DNA of 32,754 nucleotides from Polyangiaceae bacterium (GTDB lineage: Bacteria; Myxococcota_A; Polyangia; Polyangiales; Polyangiaceae). The position numbers and the translations under genes were made by a program. The stretch is from contig JAICQO010000076.1 of assembly GCA_025937835.1 (NCBI GenBank), positions 1 to 32,754 on the forward strand, written 5' to 3'. Position 1 is the stretch's first letter. Each line of letters opens with the position of its first letter. Below the pieces are notes generated by a model. It was given only the letters and a program-made list of their open reading frames with translations. It had not been told where the DNA came from and did not search any database. Positions 1-7,156 of the stretch are shown piece after piece.

Positions 1-142
1 AGCGCTTCGCCAGTCGCACGTCACCGAAGTTTGCTCCCCGAAACTCGTCTAAAGCGTGCATGTCGAGCTTTGATCACGCCACGATCTTCAAGGCAAGAAA
101 ATTGTGTAGGATCCTGAGGCGCGTGCCGCCCCTGAGAACAGG
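1..142. other. No supported gene at left edge
   Basis: I see no convincing gene here. One plus-strand frame is open from the window edge to a TAA at 50-52 and could be the last codons of a gene starting outside, but 16 residues are too few to tell. Positions 118-137 hold a 20-bp sequence that recurs at 18469-18488, listed separately. Confidence 0.4.
118..137. repeat. 20-bp repeat, copy 1 (matches 18469-18488)
   Basis: Positions 118-137 are identical over 20 bp to 18469-18488. Both copies lie just beyond the 3' end of a minus-strand lipoprotein or beta-barrel gene. In copy 2 the repeat forms one arm and the loop of a GC-rich hairpin; here the hairpin partner is imperfect. It may be a dispersed terminator-associated element. 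Confidence 0.5.
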
Positions 143-181
143 GCTAGAACGCCGAGCAGTCAAACTGATCGGCGTTCTAGC
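143..181. terminator. Strong 13-bp hairpin after the metallopeptidase gene
   Basis: Positions 143-155 (GCTAGAACGCCGA) are perfectly complementary to 169-181. Inside, after one mismatch (156/168), 157-160 pairs with 164-167 around a 3-nt loop. The structure begins 3 bp past the minus-strand stop codon at 185-187. No T-run follows on either strand, so it is a terminator or mRNA 3'-end stabiliser by position rather than a canonical intrinsic terminator. Confidence 0.65.
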
Positions 182-184
182 GGC

Positions 185-1318
185 TCAGTCGACGTGGCAA
201 TCGCCCCAGTCCGTTGCTTCAGGGAAGACCCTGCCGATCAGCGCGTAGAGCGCAGGATCGTAGTCCTTCAGCTCCTCCCGCGTGTTCACGCTGTTGTGAA
301 TGCCGTTGGGCGGGTCCGCCGAGTCGTTGGTGTCGTACCAGTCCTGGACGCCCTCGGCCCAGTACTCCTGCTCGTTGCTGGTGCGGTACGTGTCTTCGAG
401 GATGCCGCTTGCCATCGCGCTGTCGAAGGCGGCTTTCAAGTCGTCCTCGAACGTGTCGTCGGCCGTGTATGCGCCGTAGAGGCTGATCGTGTGCGAGAAC
501 TCGTGGACGCAGATGCTCTCGTTTCGGTAGCGGTCGCCGTTCAGGCACGAGATGTTTTCTTCGCCGCAGGACGCGACGATACCGCCCAGGCCGCGCGCGC
601 GTTGGTTGATGTAGTCGATGTCTTCCTGAGGACCGCCCACGTAGCCGTACTCCGGGATCTCGGCGGTTCCCTCGCTCTTGCCGATGATGGCGAAGCGCGC
701 CTTCCTGCGGATCAGCTCCTGTCGCACGTCGTCGCGCTTGCCGAGCAGGTTGTTCAAGAGCTCGCACGCGAGGAGCAGCGACTCGTCGGCGGGCGCTGCG
801 GAGGAGAGGACCGACAGGCCGTTGGCGTCGACGTGTTTCTTGTAGAAAGGATCCAGGTCGAGCCGCTTGCGCACGGCTTCGGGCACCTCGGTGACCGGAC
901 CGCATCGAGAGCTGCTCGCGCCGCCACTGCCGCCGGCCGCGGCGCTGCCGCTCGCTCCGGTCGCCGCCGCACCGCCCCGACCGCCCATGCCCCCCGAGCC
1001 CGCGTTGCTGGCCTTGCCGCCGCTCGCAGGCGCGCCGCCGGCTCCTCCCTGGCTCTTGCCGCCGCTCGTGACGCCACCGGTGCCAGCGCCGCCGCTCGCC
1101 GGTGCGCCGTCGGTCACGCTGCCGCCGGTGGTTCCACCCCGCGTCGCCGAGCCGCCGGTTTCCGAGGCCCGGACGCCTCCCGTGCTGCCGCCGGAAGCGG
1201 CCCTGCCGCCCGACATGCCGCCCGCAGCGGGCGGATCGCCAGGGTTCGAGCCCGTGTTTTCGCCGCAGGCTGCCACGAGCAGCGCAGCGAGCAGTGGAAG
1301 CGAACGAACGCGGAGCAT
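185..1318 (-). CDS. Lipoprotein, HExxH zinc-metallopeptidase-like
   Basis: A 377-residue predicted lipoprotein. I chose ATG at 1318 because it places a signal peptide (MLRVRSLPLLAALLVAAC) with a lipobox cysteine directly at the N-terminus; an in-frame extension to 1465 lacks one. A long Gly/Ser/Ala-rich linker of GG-x-x-GG type follows and probably tethers the domain away from the membrane. The C-terminal domain carries HEFSH, a classic HExxH zinc site, and about 45 residues later EYWAEGVQDWY, whose glutamate is the likely third ligand, so it is gluzincin-like. The pattern recalls the anthrax lethal-factor-type metallopeptidase fold and secreted proteins annotated as conidiation-specific protein 13 in fungi; that comparison is from memory. 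Substrate unknown. Monocistronic, divergent from the SRPBCC gene. Confidence 0.75.
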   Translation of the reverse strand: MLRVRSLPLLAALLVAACGENTGSNPGDPPAAGGMSGGRAASGGSTGGVRASETGGSATRGGTTGGSVTDGAPASGGAGTGGVTSGGKSQGGAGGAPASGGKASNAGSGGMGGRGGAAATGASGSAAAGGSGGASSSRCGPVTEVPEAVRKRLDLDPFYKKHVDANGLSVLSSAAPADESLLLACELLNNLLGKRDDVRQELIRRKARFAIIGKSEGTAEIPEYGYVGGPQEDIDYINQRARGLGGIVASCGEENISCLNGDRYRNESICVHEFSHTISLYGAYTADDTFEDDLKAAFDSAMASGILEDTYRTSNEQEYWAEGVQDWYDTNDSADPPNGIHNSVNTREELKDYDPALYALIGRVFPEATDWGDCHVD

Positions 1319-1692
1319 GCACCACTCTAGACGCGCCGCGGCCGGAGGTGCAGGCAGCAAAAAACGACCGCTCGGGCGAACCCGTGTCCGAGAAGTGTTG
1401 ACAGCGGCGGTCTTCTGTTCTGCGTAGCCGCCGCGAGGCACGCGCGCGAAGCCGGTTCTCATCACTCTCTGGGATGACTTTCTCGAGCGCGTCTCTGGTT
1501 TCGCGTCCCGAGAGAAACGCCCGCTCCACCGTGAGCAGTGATGAAACGCCGCCTAGTCATTTCCTGAGCGAGCGCGGTGCGCTCGTTGACACGTTGTGTT
1601 CGAAGCGATAGCGATAAGGCTCATCGACGTGGCGCAGCAAGGCCGCGTGTCGCTCTCGCAGACATTGCATTCATCATCATCGGGAGGTCACC
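1319..1692. other. Divergent intergenic region, 374 bp
   Basis: This region separates the metallopeptidase gene (leftward) from the SRPBCC gene (rightward) and must hold both promoters. Visible elements are the dyad plus perfect TTGACA hexamer at 1569-1591, listed separately, and a second TTGACA at 1398-1403 on the plus strand without a clear -10 partner. No conserved small ORF was recognised. Confidence 0.5.
1569..1591 (+). promoter_or_regulatory. Candidate -35 box with abutting dyad
   Basis: A perfect TTGACA lies at 1586-1591, and 1569-1575 (CGAGCGC) is the exact inverted repeat of 1579-1585, with a 3-nt loop, ending directly against the hexamer. The -10 region is poor: TAGCGA at 1609-1614 is at the right spacing but matches TATAAT weakly. 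It could be an operator-controlled promoter for the gene at 1693, roughly 75 bp downstream. The assignment is tentative. Confidence 0.3.
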
Positions 1693-2379
1693 GTGCGAAC
1701 AGCATCAGGCGAGGATCCGCGAACCGGTCTGACTACGCTAGGAATTCCAACCTCGAAAATCCCCGGGTTGCTCACCTGCGAGACGCGCGACCTGCAGTCG
1801 CCGGAGTTCATGCGCGAGTGGGCCTCGATGAGCAAGGACCTGTACCCGCGCGCGGAGGTCTTCGGCGAGTACTGCACCTGCCACATCCACGTCGATTGCC
1901 CGATCGACATGGCCTACGAGTACATCTCCAACGTGCACAGCCTGGAGGAGTACACGGCGAGCACACGCTCTTTCGAGCACCTGGGCGGCGGGGTCTACAA
2001 GGGGGAGGACCGGCTGGCGCGCAACACGCCGCTGTACATGCAGGTCAAGTGTTTCCCCGACAGCCGCTGCGTGGATTACCTGTGCGCCTGGGACCAGGGG
2101 AAAGAGCTCTGGATGCGCTACCACTTCCGCCTGCTCGACGCGTCCGAGGTGTTCGCGAAGCCGGGCTGCGTCCTGATCTGGACGAACTGCAAGCACCCCT
2201 ACTACGACCGCGCGTCACCCGCGCCCGACTACGTGGACGTGCACCGAAAGCGCACCGACCGCCCCTGGGTCGGCGATCTGTGGCCTCATTTTTACGAGGG
2301 GCACCTGATCGAGGCGCGGAACCTCAAGGCCATCCTCGAGTACCGCTTCAACCACGGTCCGAAGCACGACCACCGCTGA
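1693..2379 (+). CDS. SRPBCC (START/polyketide-cyclase-like) protein
   Basis: A 228-residue soluble protein starting at GTG 1693, supported by a strong Shine-Dalgarno GGGAGG at 1682-1687 with 5-nt spacing. Around residues 75-95 it has the pattern typical of SRPBCC-fold proteins (HVDCPIDMAYEYISNVHSLEEY), where a 'P-x-x-x-x-F/Y-x-x-(I/V)-S/T-D/N' segment opens a hydrophobic ligand-binding cup. No signal peptide or membrane segment is seen. SRPBCC proteins bind lipids, polyketides or hormones, or act as cyclases and hydrolases, so the substrate cannot be read from sequence. The ThDP enzyme gene follows on the same strand 145 bp downstream, and a KAS III gene lies nearby, so a role in small-molecule synthesis is an inference. 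Cysteine content is unusually high for the family. Confidence 0.7.
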   Translation: MRTASGEDPRTGLTTLGIPTSKIPGLLTCETRDLQSPEFMREWASMSKDLYPRAEVFGEYCTCHIHVDCPIDMAYEYISNVHSLEEYTASTRSFEHLGGGVYKGEDRLARNTPLYMQVKCFPDSRCVDYLCAWDQGKELWMRYHFRLLDASEVFAKPGCVLIWTNCKHPYYDRASPAPDYVDVHRKRTDRPWVGDLWPHFYEGHLIEARNLKAILEYRFNHGPKHDHR

Positions 2380-2386
2380 CCTCCGA

Positions 2387-2420
2387 CGTGAGCCGGTGAC
2401 TCCGTGCAGCTAGCCGACGC
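2387..2420. repeat. 34-bp direct repeat, copy 1
   Basis: Positions 2387-2420 are identical to 2508-2541, an offset of 121 bp with 87 bp between the copies. Copy 1 sits 7 bp after the SRPBCC stop codon. It contains a duplicate of the first codons of the ThDP gene (GTG at 2404), now followed by unrelated A-rich sequence. Confidence 0.9.
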
Positions 2421-2520
2421 GAGGGTACGTGAGCACCGGAGCGCAGCGAAAACGAAGCCAAAACCCAAAAATCGCCGGGTGTGGTGGAAGCTAAAGATCC
2501 CGGGATGCGTGAGCCGGTGA
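2404..2520 (+). other. 38-codon leader ORF made by the repeat
   Basis: Starting at GTG 2404 in repeat copy 1, a frame runs MQLADA, as in the real ThDP protein, then continues with a basic, Lys/Arg-rich unrelated sequence, and ends at TGA 2518-2520. That is 4 nt before the ThDP start at 2525, in a different frame. It has the same upstream context as the real start, so ribosomes could initiate here and reinitiate downstream. Whether it is translated is unknown; it may simply be a relic of the duplication. Confidence 0.4.
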
Positions 2521-2541
2521 CTCCGTGCAGCTAGCCGACGC
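2508..2541. repeat. 34-bp direct repeat, copy 2 (spans ThDP gene start)
   Basis: This second identical copy covers the ribosome-binding region (GGTGA at 2515-2519), the GTG start at 2525 and the first six codons of the ThDP enzyme gene. Confidence 0.9.
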
Positions 2542-4321
2542 ACTCGTCGAGGTCCTGAAAGGGCTCGGCGTTCGCTACGTCTTCGGTGTGAGCGGCGCGA
2601 ACATCGAGCACTTCCACGACGCGATCCATCGCCTCGGAGGTGACAGCCTGCGCTCGGTCCTGGCCAAGGGCGAGGACGGCGCGGCGTTCATGGCCGATTG
2701 CCATGCTCGCGTGCACGCCTCACTCGCCGTCTGCGCGAGCACCTCCGGCGGCGGGATGATGAACCTCGTCGCCGGGCTCGCCGAGTCTTACCAGTCCTCG
2801 ACGCCGGTCCTGGCGATCGTCGGCCAGCCGCCGCGCAGCCTGCATGGCCGCGGCGCGTTTCAGGACTCGTCCGGCGTCGGCCGCACCGTGAGCGCGGTGC
2901 AGCTGCTCGGCTCGCTCACCAAGTTCGTCGCCGAGCTCGACGGCTCCGAGGATTTCTGGGCGATCCTCGAGCGGGCAATCCTCGAGGCCACGAGCGGCCG
3001 CCAAGGTCCGTCTGCGCTGCTGATCCCGCGCGATCTCTACGTGGCCGACGTCGGCCCGCCGCCGAGCGGCTTCTTCGAGCGCTTGAAGCCGAAGCCGCTG
3101 CCGCGGCCCTCGGATACGACGCCGTATGAGCGCCTGCTGCGCATGCTGCGTGCGGCGCGCCGCCCGATGCTGCTCGTCGGTCAGGGCGTGCGGCGCTCTG
3201 CCAACGCCGATGCCGTGCGCACCTTCGCCGACCACACCCGTATTCCGGTGGCGACCACGATGTCCGCGCGCGGCGGCTATCCCAACGACGCCCCGAACTA
3301 TCTCGGAGTGCTCGGCGCGGCCGGGCATCCCTCGGTTCAGGAGTACGTGAGCAACGTCGCCGACCTGATCCTGGTCGTGGGCGCGAGCTTGAATGCCATG
3401 ACCTCGGCGCCCCTCGCCAAGTCGCAGAACGGCCTCTCGGGCAAAGAGATCGTCGCGATCGGGCAAGATCTCGCGGGGGTTTCGCGCGCTCTGGATCCGA
3501 GAGCCGAGATCGCGCTCGGCATCGAAGGCGATGCGGGGGGCACCTTCGAGCTCTTGAACGAGCTCTGGGCGCGCGCGCCGTTCGTGGTCGCGAACGCCGA
3601 CTACGAGCACCTGGCGTTTTCGCCGTCGCTCGCACCGGACGTGAGCCCGCGGCGCCACGCCGAGTCGGAGCTCCTGCAGAGCGAGGCGCTACGCGTGCTC
3701 GAGCGGCACCTGCCGGAGGCCGGACACATCTTGTACGACGCCGGCAACTGCGCGGCGGCGGCGCTCCATTACGTCAAGGTGCCGCGAAACGTGACGGCCA
3801 CCATCGCGCTCGGGATGGGCGGGATGGGCTACGCGATCGGCGGTGCCGTGGGTGCCCAGCTCGGCTCACCTCCCGGGACGCGCTCGATCGTGTTCACCGG
3901 CGACGGCGCCTTCTTGATGAACGGCTTCGAGATCCACACCGCCGTGGAGCTCGGTTTGCCGATACTGTTCGTGGTCTTCAACAACAGCATGCACGGCATG
4001 TGCGTGACGCGGCAGCAGCTGTATTTCGAGGCCCGTATCGAGTCCTCGACCTACGGTTACGTGGACGTTGCAGCGGTGGCGCGCGGCCTCGGGCCCGAGG
4101 AGCGTCTGTGGGTAGCCAAAGCAACCACCGCCGACGACTTGGATGCACTCCTAAAGGTCTACGCGCGGCGGGGCTTCGGGCCTGGTGTGATCGAGGTCGT
4201 GACGGCGCGCGAAGAGATCCCGCCGTTCAGCCCGTTCCTGTCGGCGAACGCTCGAACACAGCGGCGTCCGAGCAGGCCGCCTCGGCGTCCGGCACCTGAC
4301 TCGCAACGCCTACGTAAGTAG
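2525..4321 (+). CDS. Thiamine-diphosphate-dependent enzyme, acetolactate synthase-like
   Basis: A 598-residue ThDP enzyme of the acetolactate synthase/pyruvate oxidase/benzoylformate decarboxylase superfamily. Domains run in the usual order: an N-terminal PYR domain with the cofactor-activating glutamate E50 (context KGEDGAAFMAD), a central domain at about 200-345, and a C-terminal PP domain with the ThDP/Mg motif GDG at 459-461 and NN at 486-487. Length fits the family. Such enzymes decarboxylate 2-oxo acids and often ligate the product to a second carbonyl, giving acyloins or acetohydroxy acids. No small ALS regulatory subunit or other branched-chain amino acid gene is nearby, so a dedicated metabolic role is more likely than isoleucine/valine synthesis; that is inference. 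GTG 2525 is chosen because the PYR domain begins at once. The start lies inside a 34-bp direct repeat. The last 20 or so residues are basic and Pro-rich and look non-catalytic. Confidence 0.85.
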   Translation: MQLADALVEVLKGLGVRYVFGVSGANIEHFHDAIHRLGGDSLRSVLAKGEDGAAFMADCHARVHASLAVCASTSGGGMMNLVAGLAESYQSSTPVLAIVGQPPRSLHGRGAFQDSSGVGRTVSAVQLLGSLTKFVAELDGSEDFWAILERAILEATSGRQGPSALLIPRDLYVADVGPPPSGFFERLKPKPLPRPSDTTPYERLLRMLRAARRPMLLVGQGVRRSANADAVRTFADHTRIPVATTMSARGGYPNDAPNYLGVLGAAGHPSVQEYVSNVADLILVVGASLNAMTSAPLAKSQNGLSGKEIVAIGQDLAGVSRALDPRAEIALGIEGDAGGTFELLNELWARAPFVVANADYEHLAFSPSLAPDVSPRRHAESELLQSEALRVLERHLPEAGHILYDAGNCAAAALHYVKVPRNVTATIALGMGGMGYAIGGAVGAQLGSPPGTRSIVFTGDGAFLMNGFEIHTAVELGLPILFVVFNNSMHGMCVTRQQLYFEARIESSTYGYVDVAAVARGLGPEERLWVAKATTADDLDALLKVYARRGFGPGVIEVVTAREEIPPFSPFLSANARTQRRPSRPPRRPAPDSQRLRK

Positions 4322-4334
4322 CGAGTGGCGTTGC
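4303..4334 (+). terminator. Hairpin at the ThDP gene stop
   Basis: GCAACGCC at 4303-4310 pairs perfectly with GGCGTTGC at 4327-4334, and the loop includes the stop codon at 4319-4321. No T-run follows, so it is only terminator-like. Confidence 0.4.
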
Positions 4335-4395
4335 CCGCTACTGGCGGAGTGTGATAGCTCGGTAATCGCATCATCATCTTGGATTGGAGGACACG

Positions 4396-4884
4396 ATGTT
4401 TCGCATGCGCTCCTTGATCTTCGTTCTTTGTACGAGCTTGGCCGCCATCGCTTGCGGCGATGACGACGGGGACGACAACGGCAACAACGCTGGCACCGGC
4501 GGCGAGAGCGGCGAGGGCACGGGTGGCAAGTCGGGTGACTCCGAGCTCACGACCATCACGGGCACCATCAACTACGAGGGTGACGCTGCGGGCCCGCTCC
4601 TGGTCAGCATTCACAGCAGCTTCCCCCCATCCGACATGAACGTGGTGGGCGCGGGGCAGGTCGCGGATCCCGAATTTCCGCAGGAATACACGATCACGGA
4701 CGTGGCCCCGGGTAGCTACTTCGTCGTGGCGTACATCTCGGTCGGCAAGTTCCACGTCGGTGCGGGCGCCGGCGATCCACAGGGTGCCTACGTCGTCGAC
4801 GGCATGCCCGCACAGGTCGAAGTCACGGACGAGCCCCTCACCGGCATCGACTTCGACCTGATGGACGGCCCGCCGCCGCCCTGA
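4396..4884 (+). CDS. Small lipoprotein with beta-rich domain
   Basis: A 162-residue predicted lipoprotein. ATG 4396 is preferred over an in-frame TTG at 4384 because GGAGG at 4386-4390 is well placed for it. The signal peptide ends in a lipobox (LAAIAC), followed by an Asp-rich then Gly-rich linker. The remaining ~110 residues read as a single beta-sandwich, with segments such as TITGTINYEGDAAGPLLVSI and GSYFVVAYISVG. This resembles carboxypeptidase-regulatory-like or transthyretin-like folds in outer-surface proteins. No catalytic motif is visible and function is unknown. It lies 74 bp after the ThDP gene, with a hairpin between, so it may be transcribed separately. It converges on the KAS III gene. 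Confidence 0.75.
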   Translation: MFRMRSLIFVLCTSLAAIACGDDDGDDNGNNAGTGGESGEGTGGKSGDSELTTITGTINYEGDAAGPLLVSIHSSFPPSDMNVVGAGQVADPEFPQEYTITDVAPGSYFVVAYISVGKFHVGAGAGDPQGAYVVDGMPAQVEVTDEPLTGIDFDLMDGPPPP

Positions 4885-4896
4885 TTGGTCGAGCGT

Positions 4897-4929
4897 GCGG
4901 CTCGTTGTTCGTCGCGGGCAACGAGCCGC
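4897..4929. terminator. Bidirectional hairpin between convergent genes
   Basis: GCGGCTCGTTG at 4897-4907 pairs perfectly over 11 bp with 4919-4929 around an 11-nt loop, and a G-C plus a G-U pair can extend it. It lies between the stop codons of the small lipoprotein (4882-4884) and the KAS III gene (4936-4938), the expected place for a shared terminator. Confidence 0.7.
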
Positions 4930-4935
4930 GCTCGC

Positions 4936-5931
4936 TCACCATTTCAGCGTCATCGCCGCGACCAGATCCCCGCCCCAAGAGAAGGTGCCGAGCGCCAGCA
5001 CGTCGCCGCGTTTGATTTTGCGCTGCTCGAGAGCGTCCGCGAGCGTCACCGGGATGGAGCTCTGGAACATGTTGCCGTACTTGTGAAGCGTGTCGTGGCT
5101 GCGCTCGGCGGGCACGCCGATCCGCCGCCGCCACTTGCGCAAGAACACCCGGTTCGGCTGGTGCGTGATCAGGCAGTCGACCTGCGCCGGCTCGAGCCGG
5201 GCTTCTTCGAGGGCGGCCTTCACCGCGTTCGGCACCAGCGACAGCGCGTTGGTCTGGAGCGTGGTCAAGACCCCGGGCGCGAACTCGAACGCCAGGGGCG
5301 GCGCTTCTGTCTCCCAAAAACCGTAGTTTTTGGCGCCTTCGCGCTTCTCGGGGCTGCAGGAGAACAGGCCGTAGTGTCCGCCGAACGAGCGCTCCACGCT
5401 CGACAGGATCGAGGCCTTGCCGTCGACGATCAGCGTCGCAGAGGCGCCGTCGCCGAGCGGGTAGCTCTGGGGCTTCTTTTGAAAGTCCTCGAGCCGTGAA
5501 ATCAGGTTCACCACCGTGAGCAGCACCACGCGCTTGTAGACGCCCGAGCCGACGAAGCTCCGAGCCATGTGCAGGCCGGTAACGAAGCCGGTGCAGCCGT
5601 TGTCGAGGTTGATGCTCGCCGCCCGCGTGGCCCCGACGCGGTGACCAACGGCGCTTGCGATGCCCATGCACAGGTGATCGGTGAAGGCGCAAGAGCACAG
5701 GATCAGATCGATGTCGCTCGCCACAACGCCCGTCTCGTCGAGCAGCTTCTTCAGCGCGGCGGCTCCGAGGTCTACGGAGGTGTAGTCCGGCGAGGCGAAG
5801 CGCCGCTCCTCGACGCCGAGGAAGAAAGCATCGCTGCCCTGTTCCCCGTCCGTTGCCTGCGAAAGCCGTGCGTTCTTGATCACCCGCTCGGGCATGTAGT
5901 TCACGACGTGCACGACTTCGGCAGCGGGCAT
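4936..5931 (-). CDS. 3-oxoacyl-ACP synthase III-like enzyme (KAS III/FabH family)
   Basis: A 331-residue thiolase-fold condensing enzyme. The catalytic triad of KAS III is intact: Cys113 in NGCTGF, His257 in ITHQPN, and Asn287 in GNMFQSSIP, at the spacing known for FabH. The C-terminal GTFSWGGDLVAAMTL matches the usual closing glycine-rich strand. Start ATG 5931 has GGAG at a good distance. It is the last gene of a four-gene minus-strand operon, 7 bp after the CxxCH lipoprotein. No acyl carrier protein or other fab gene is in the window, so housekeeping fatty-acid initiation is not indicated by context. Family members also perform acyl transfer or C-C bond formation in secondary metabolism (CerJ- or DarB-like enzymes). 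The nearby ThDP and SRPBCC genes, on the opposite strand, favour that reading without proving it. Cysteine count is high. Confidence 0.88.
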   Translation of the reverse strand: MPAAEVVHVVNYMPERVIKNARLSQATDGEQGSDAFFLGVEERRFASPDYTSVDLGAAALKKLLDETGVVASDIDLILCSCAFTDHLCMGIASAVGHRVGATRAASINLDNGCTGFVTGLHMARSFVGSGVYKRVVLLTVVNLISRLEDFQKKPQSYPLGDGASATLIVDGKASILSSVERSFGGHYGLFSCSPEKREGAKNYGFWETEAPPLAFEFAPGVLTTLQTNALSLVPNAVKAALEEARLEPAQVDCLITHQPNRVFLRKWRRRIGVPAERSHDTLHKYGNMFQSSIPVTLADALEQRKIKRGDVLALGTFSWGGDLVAAMTLKW

Positions 5932-5938
5932 GTATCTC

Positions 5939-7156
5939 CTACTCGCAGAGGGCCGAGCGCAGCGATTGTTCGCGGCGGAACAGCTCGTCCGTGGTCGGGC
6001 TTTGGGGATCCCACAAGAACGGCGACAGTCGCTCGCGCCCCCGTCGCTGCGGGGAGATGTGGAACGCGGAGTCTACGGGCACCTGCTCGGTCATGTGGCA
6101 GCCGTTGCAGGTCTGGTTCGCGAACGCCTTGCGCAGCGGCTCGTCGACGTCGGCGCGCCACACCAAAAGGCCCGGGGCGGCGCCGCCGCACAGCCGCTCG
6201 GGGACGACGCCGATCTCGGCCATCACCTTGTCGCGGTTCGCGAGCAGGTAGTCGCGGAGCTGAGCGCTTCCGTTCATCGAGGCGTCCGGCGTGTTGGTCG
6301 TGACGCTGGGCTGGGGAACGCCGTTTTGGTCCGGCACGAACTCGCGGAACTCCCAGCGCCACTCCAGGTCGCGCTCGTTGGTGCGGATCTGGCGCAGCGA
6401 CTCGGCGCTGATCAGCGAGTCGGTGATTTCCTGAAGGCGAGCCTTGAAGTCGTCTTCGGAAAGGCCGCCTTCGCCCAGGCGGTGCCAGCGCTCCGCCCAG
6501 TCGCGCGTCGTCTCGCCGTTCTCCGTCGGGTTCGCGAACTCGAAGATCACCGTCATTCGCAGCGGCGTCGCATCCGGATCGTCGCCGGCGCCGTTGGTGA
6601 GACCGAAGGCGAGCCGCCCCTCTCCCGCCGGGGCGTGCGCCGTGCGCTGGTAGCGAAGGTCCAGCCGATTCGCGATGGCCATCAGGCGGAACGGCGCCTG
6701 CGACAGGTCCAGCACCTCCGCGTCGCAGCTCCTGCAGTCGGGATCGCAGCCGTTTTCCGGGCTCCTCTTGAGCCACGGACAGATCAACACGCTCCGCACC
6801 TCCGGCCGCGGGATCACGGAGTAGGAGTTGATCTTGTTGACCCGATCCCAGCTCTGAAACAGGTTGAGGACGTAGTCGGTGGGCTGCATCCCGGGCGGGG
6901 TAACCGTCTCCACGATGTGGCGGAAGCTCCAGGCGCCGCTGTCTGCATTCTTGCCGCGGGCGTCGTCCGTCACGAGCTCGTCGACCACCATCAGCTCCCG
7001 GAAGCGGTCGACCGGCAGATCGGCGCACGCTTCCGGGACCTCCACCGAGGTCAGGCTGGGGGCTGTCGTTTCGGAGTCCTCAGAACCGCAGGCGAGGCAC
7101 AGCGCGGCCGCGAGTACCGAGCGCCGGGGGTTCCTGAGGTTGCCTAGTCCAGACAC
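5939..7156 (-). CDS. Lipoprotein with C-terminal CxxCH motif
   Basis: A 405-residue predicted lipoprotein: the signal peptide ends near residue 23 (ALCLAC), with a somewhat unusual lipobox. Near the C-terminus (350-354) is CNGCH, the covalent haem c attachment motif, within ANQTCNGCHMTEQVPVDSAFH. Only one such motif is seen, and the small downstream domain would have to supply the distal ligand. Cys pairs around residues 135-147 (CDPDCRSC) suggest disulfides or metal binding. Similar lipoproteins of unknown function are common in myxobacteria, from memory. GTG 7156 overlaps the preceding gene by 13 bp and has no good Shine-Dalgarno of its own, suggesting translational coupling. It could be an outer-membrane electron-transfer protein or a protein in which CxxCH has another role. 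Confidence 0.7.
   Translation of the reverse strand: MSGLGNLRNPRRSVLAAALCLACGSEDSETTAPSLTSVEVPEACADLPVDRFRELMVVDELVTDDARGKNADSGAWSFRHIVETVTPPGMQPTDYVLNLFQSWDRVNKINSYSVIPRPEVRSVLICPWLKRSPENGCDPDCRSCDAEVLDLSQAPFRLMAIANRLDLRYQRTAHAPAGEGRLAFGLTNGAGDDPDATPLRMTVIFEFANPTENGETTRDWAERWHRLGEGGLSEDDFKARLQEITDSLISAESLRQIRTNERDLEWRWEFREFVPDQNGVPQPSVTTNTPDASMNGSAQLRDYLLANRDKVMAEIGVVPERLCGGAAPGLLVWRADVDEPLRKAFANQTCNGCHMTEQVPVDSAFHISPQRRGRERLSPFLWDPQSPTTDELFRREQSLRSALCE

Noticed and set aside
2698-3129. A plus-strand frame inside the ThDP gene
   Set aside because: Arg-rich out-of-frame translation; the enzyme frame is continuous with both cofactor motifs.
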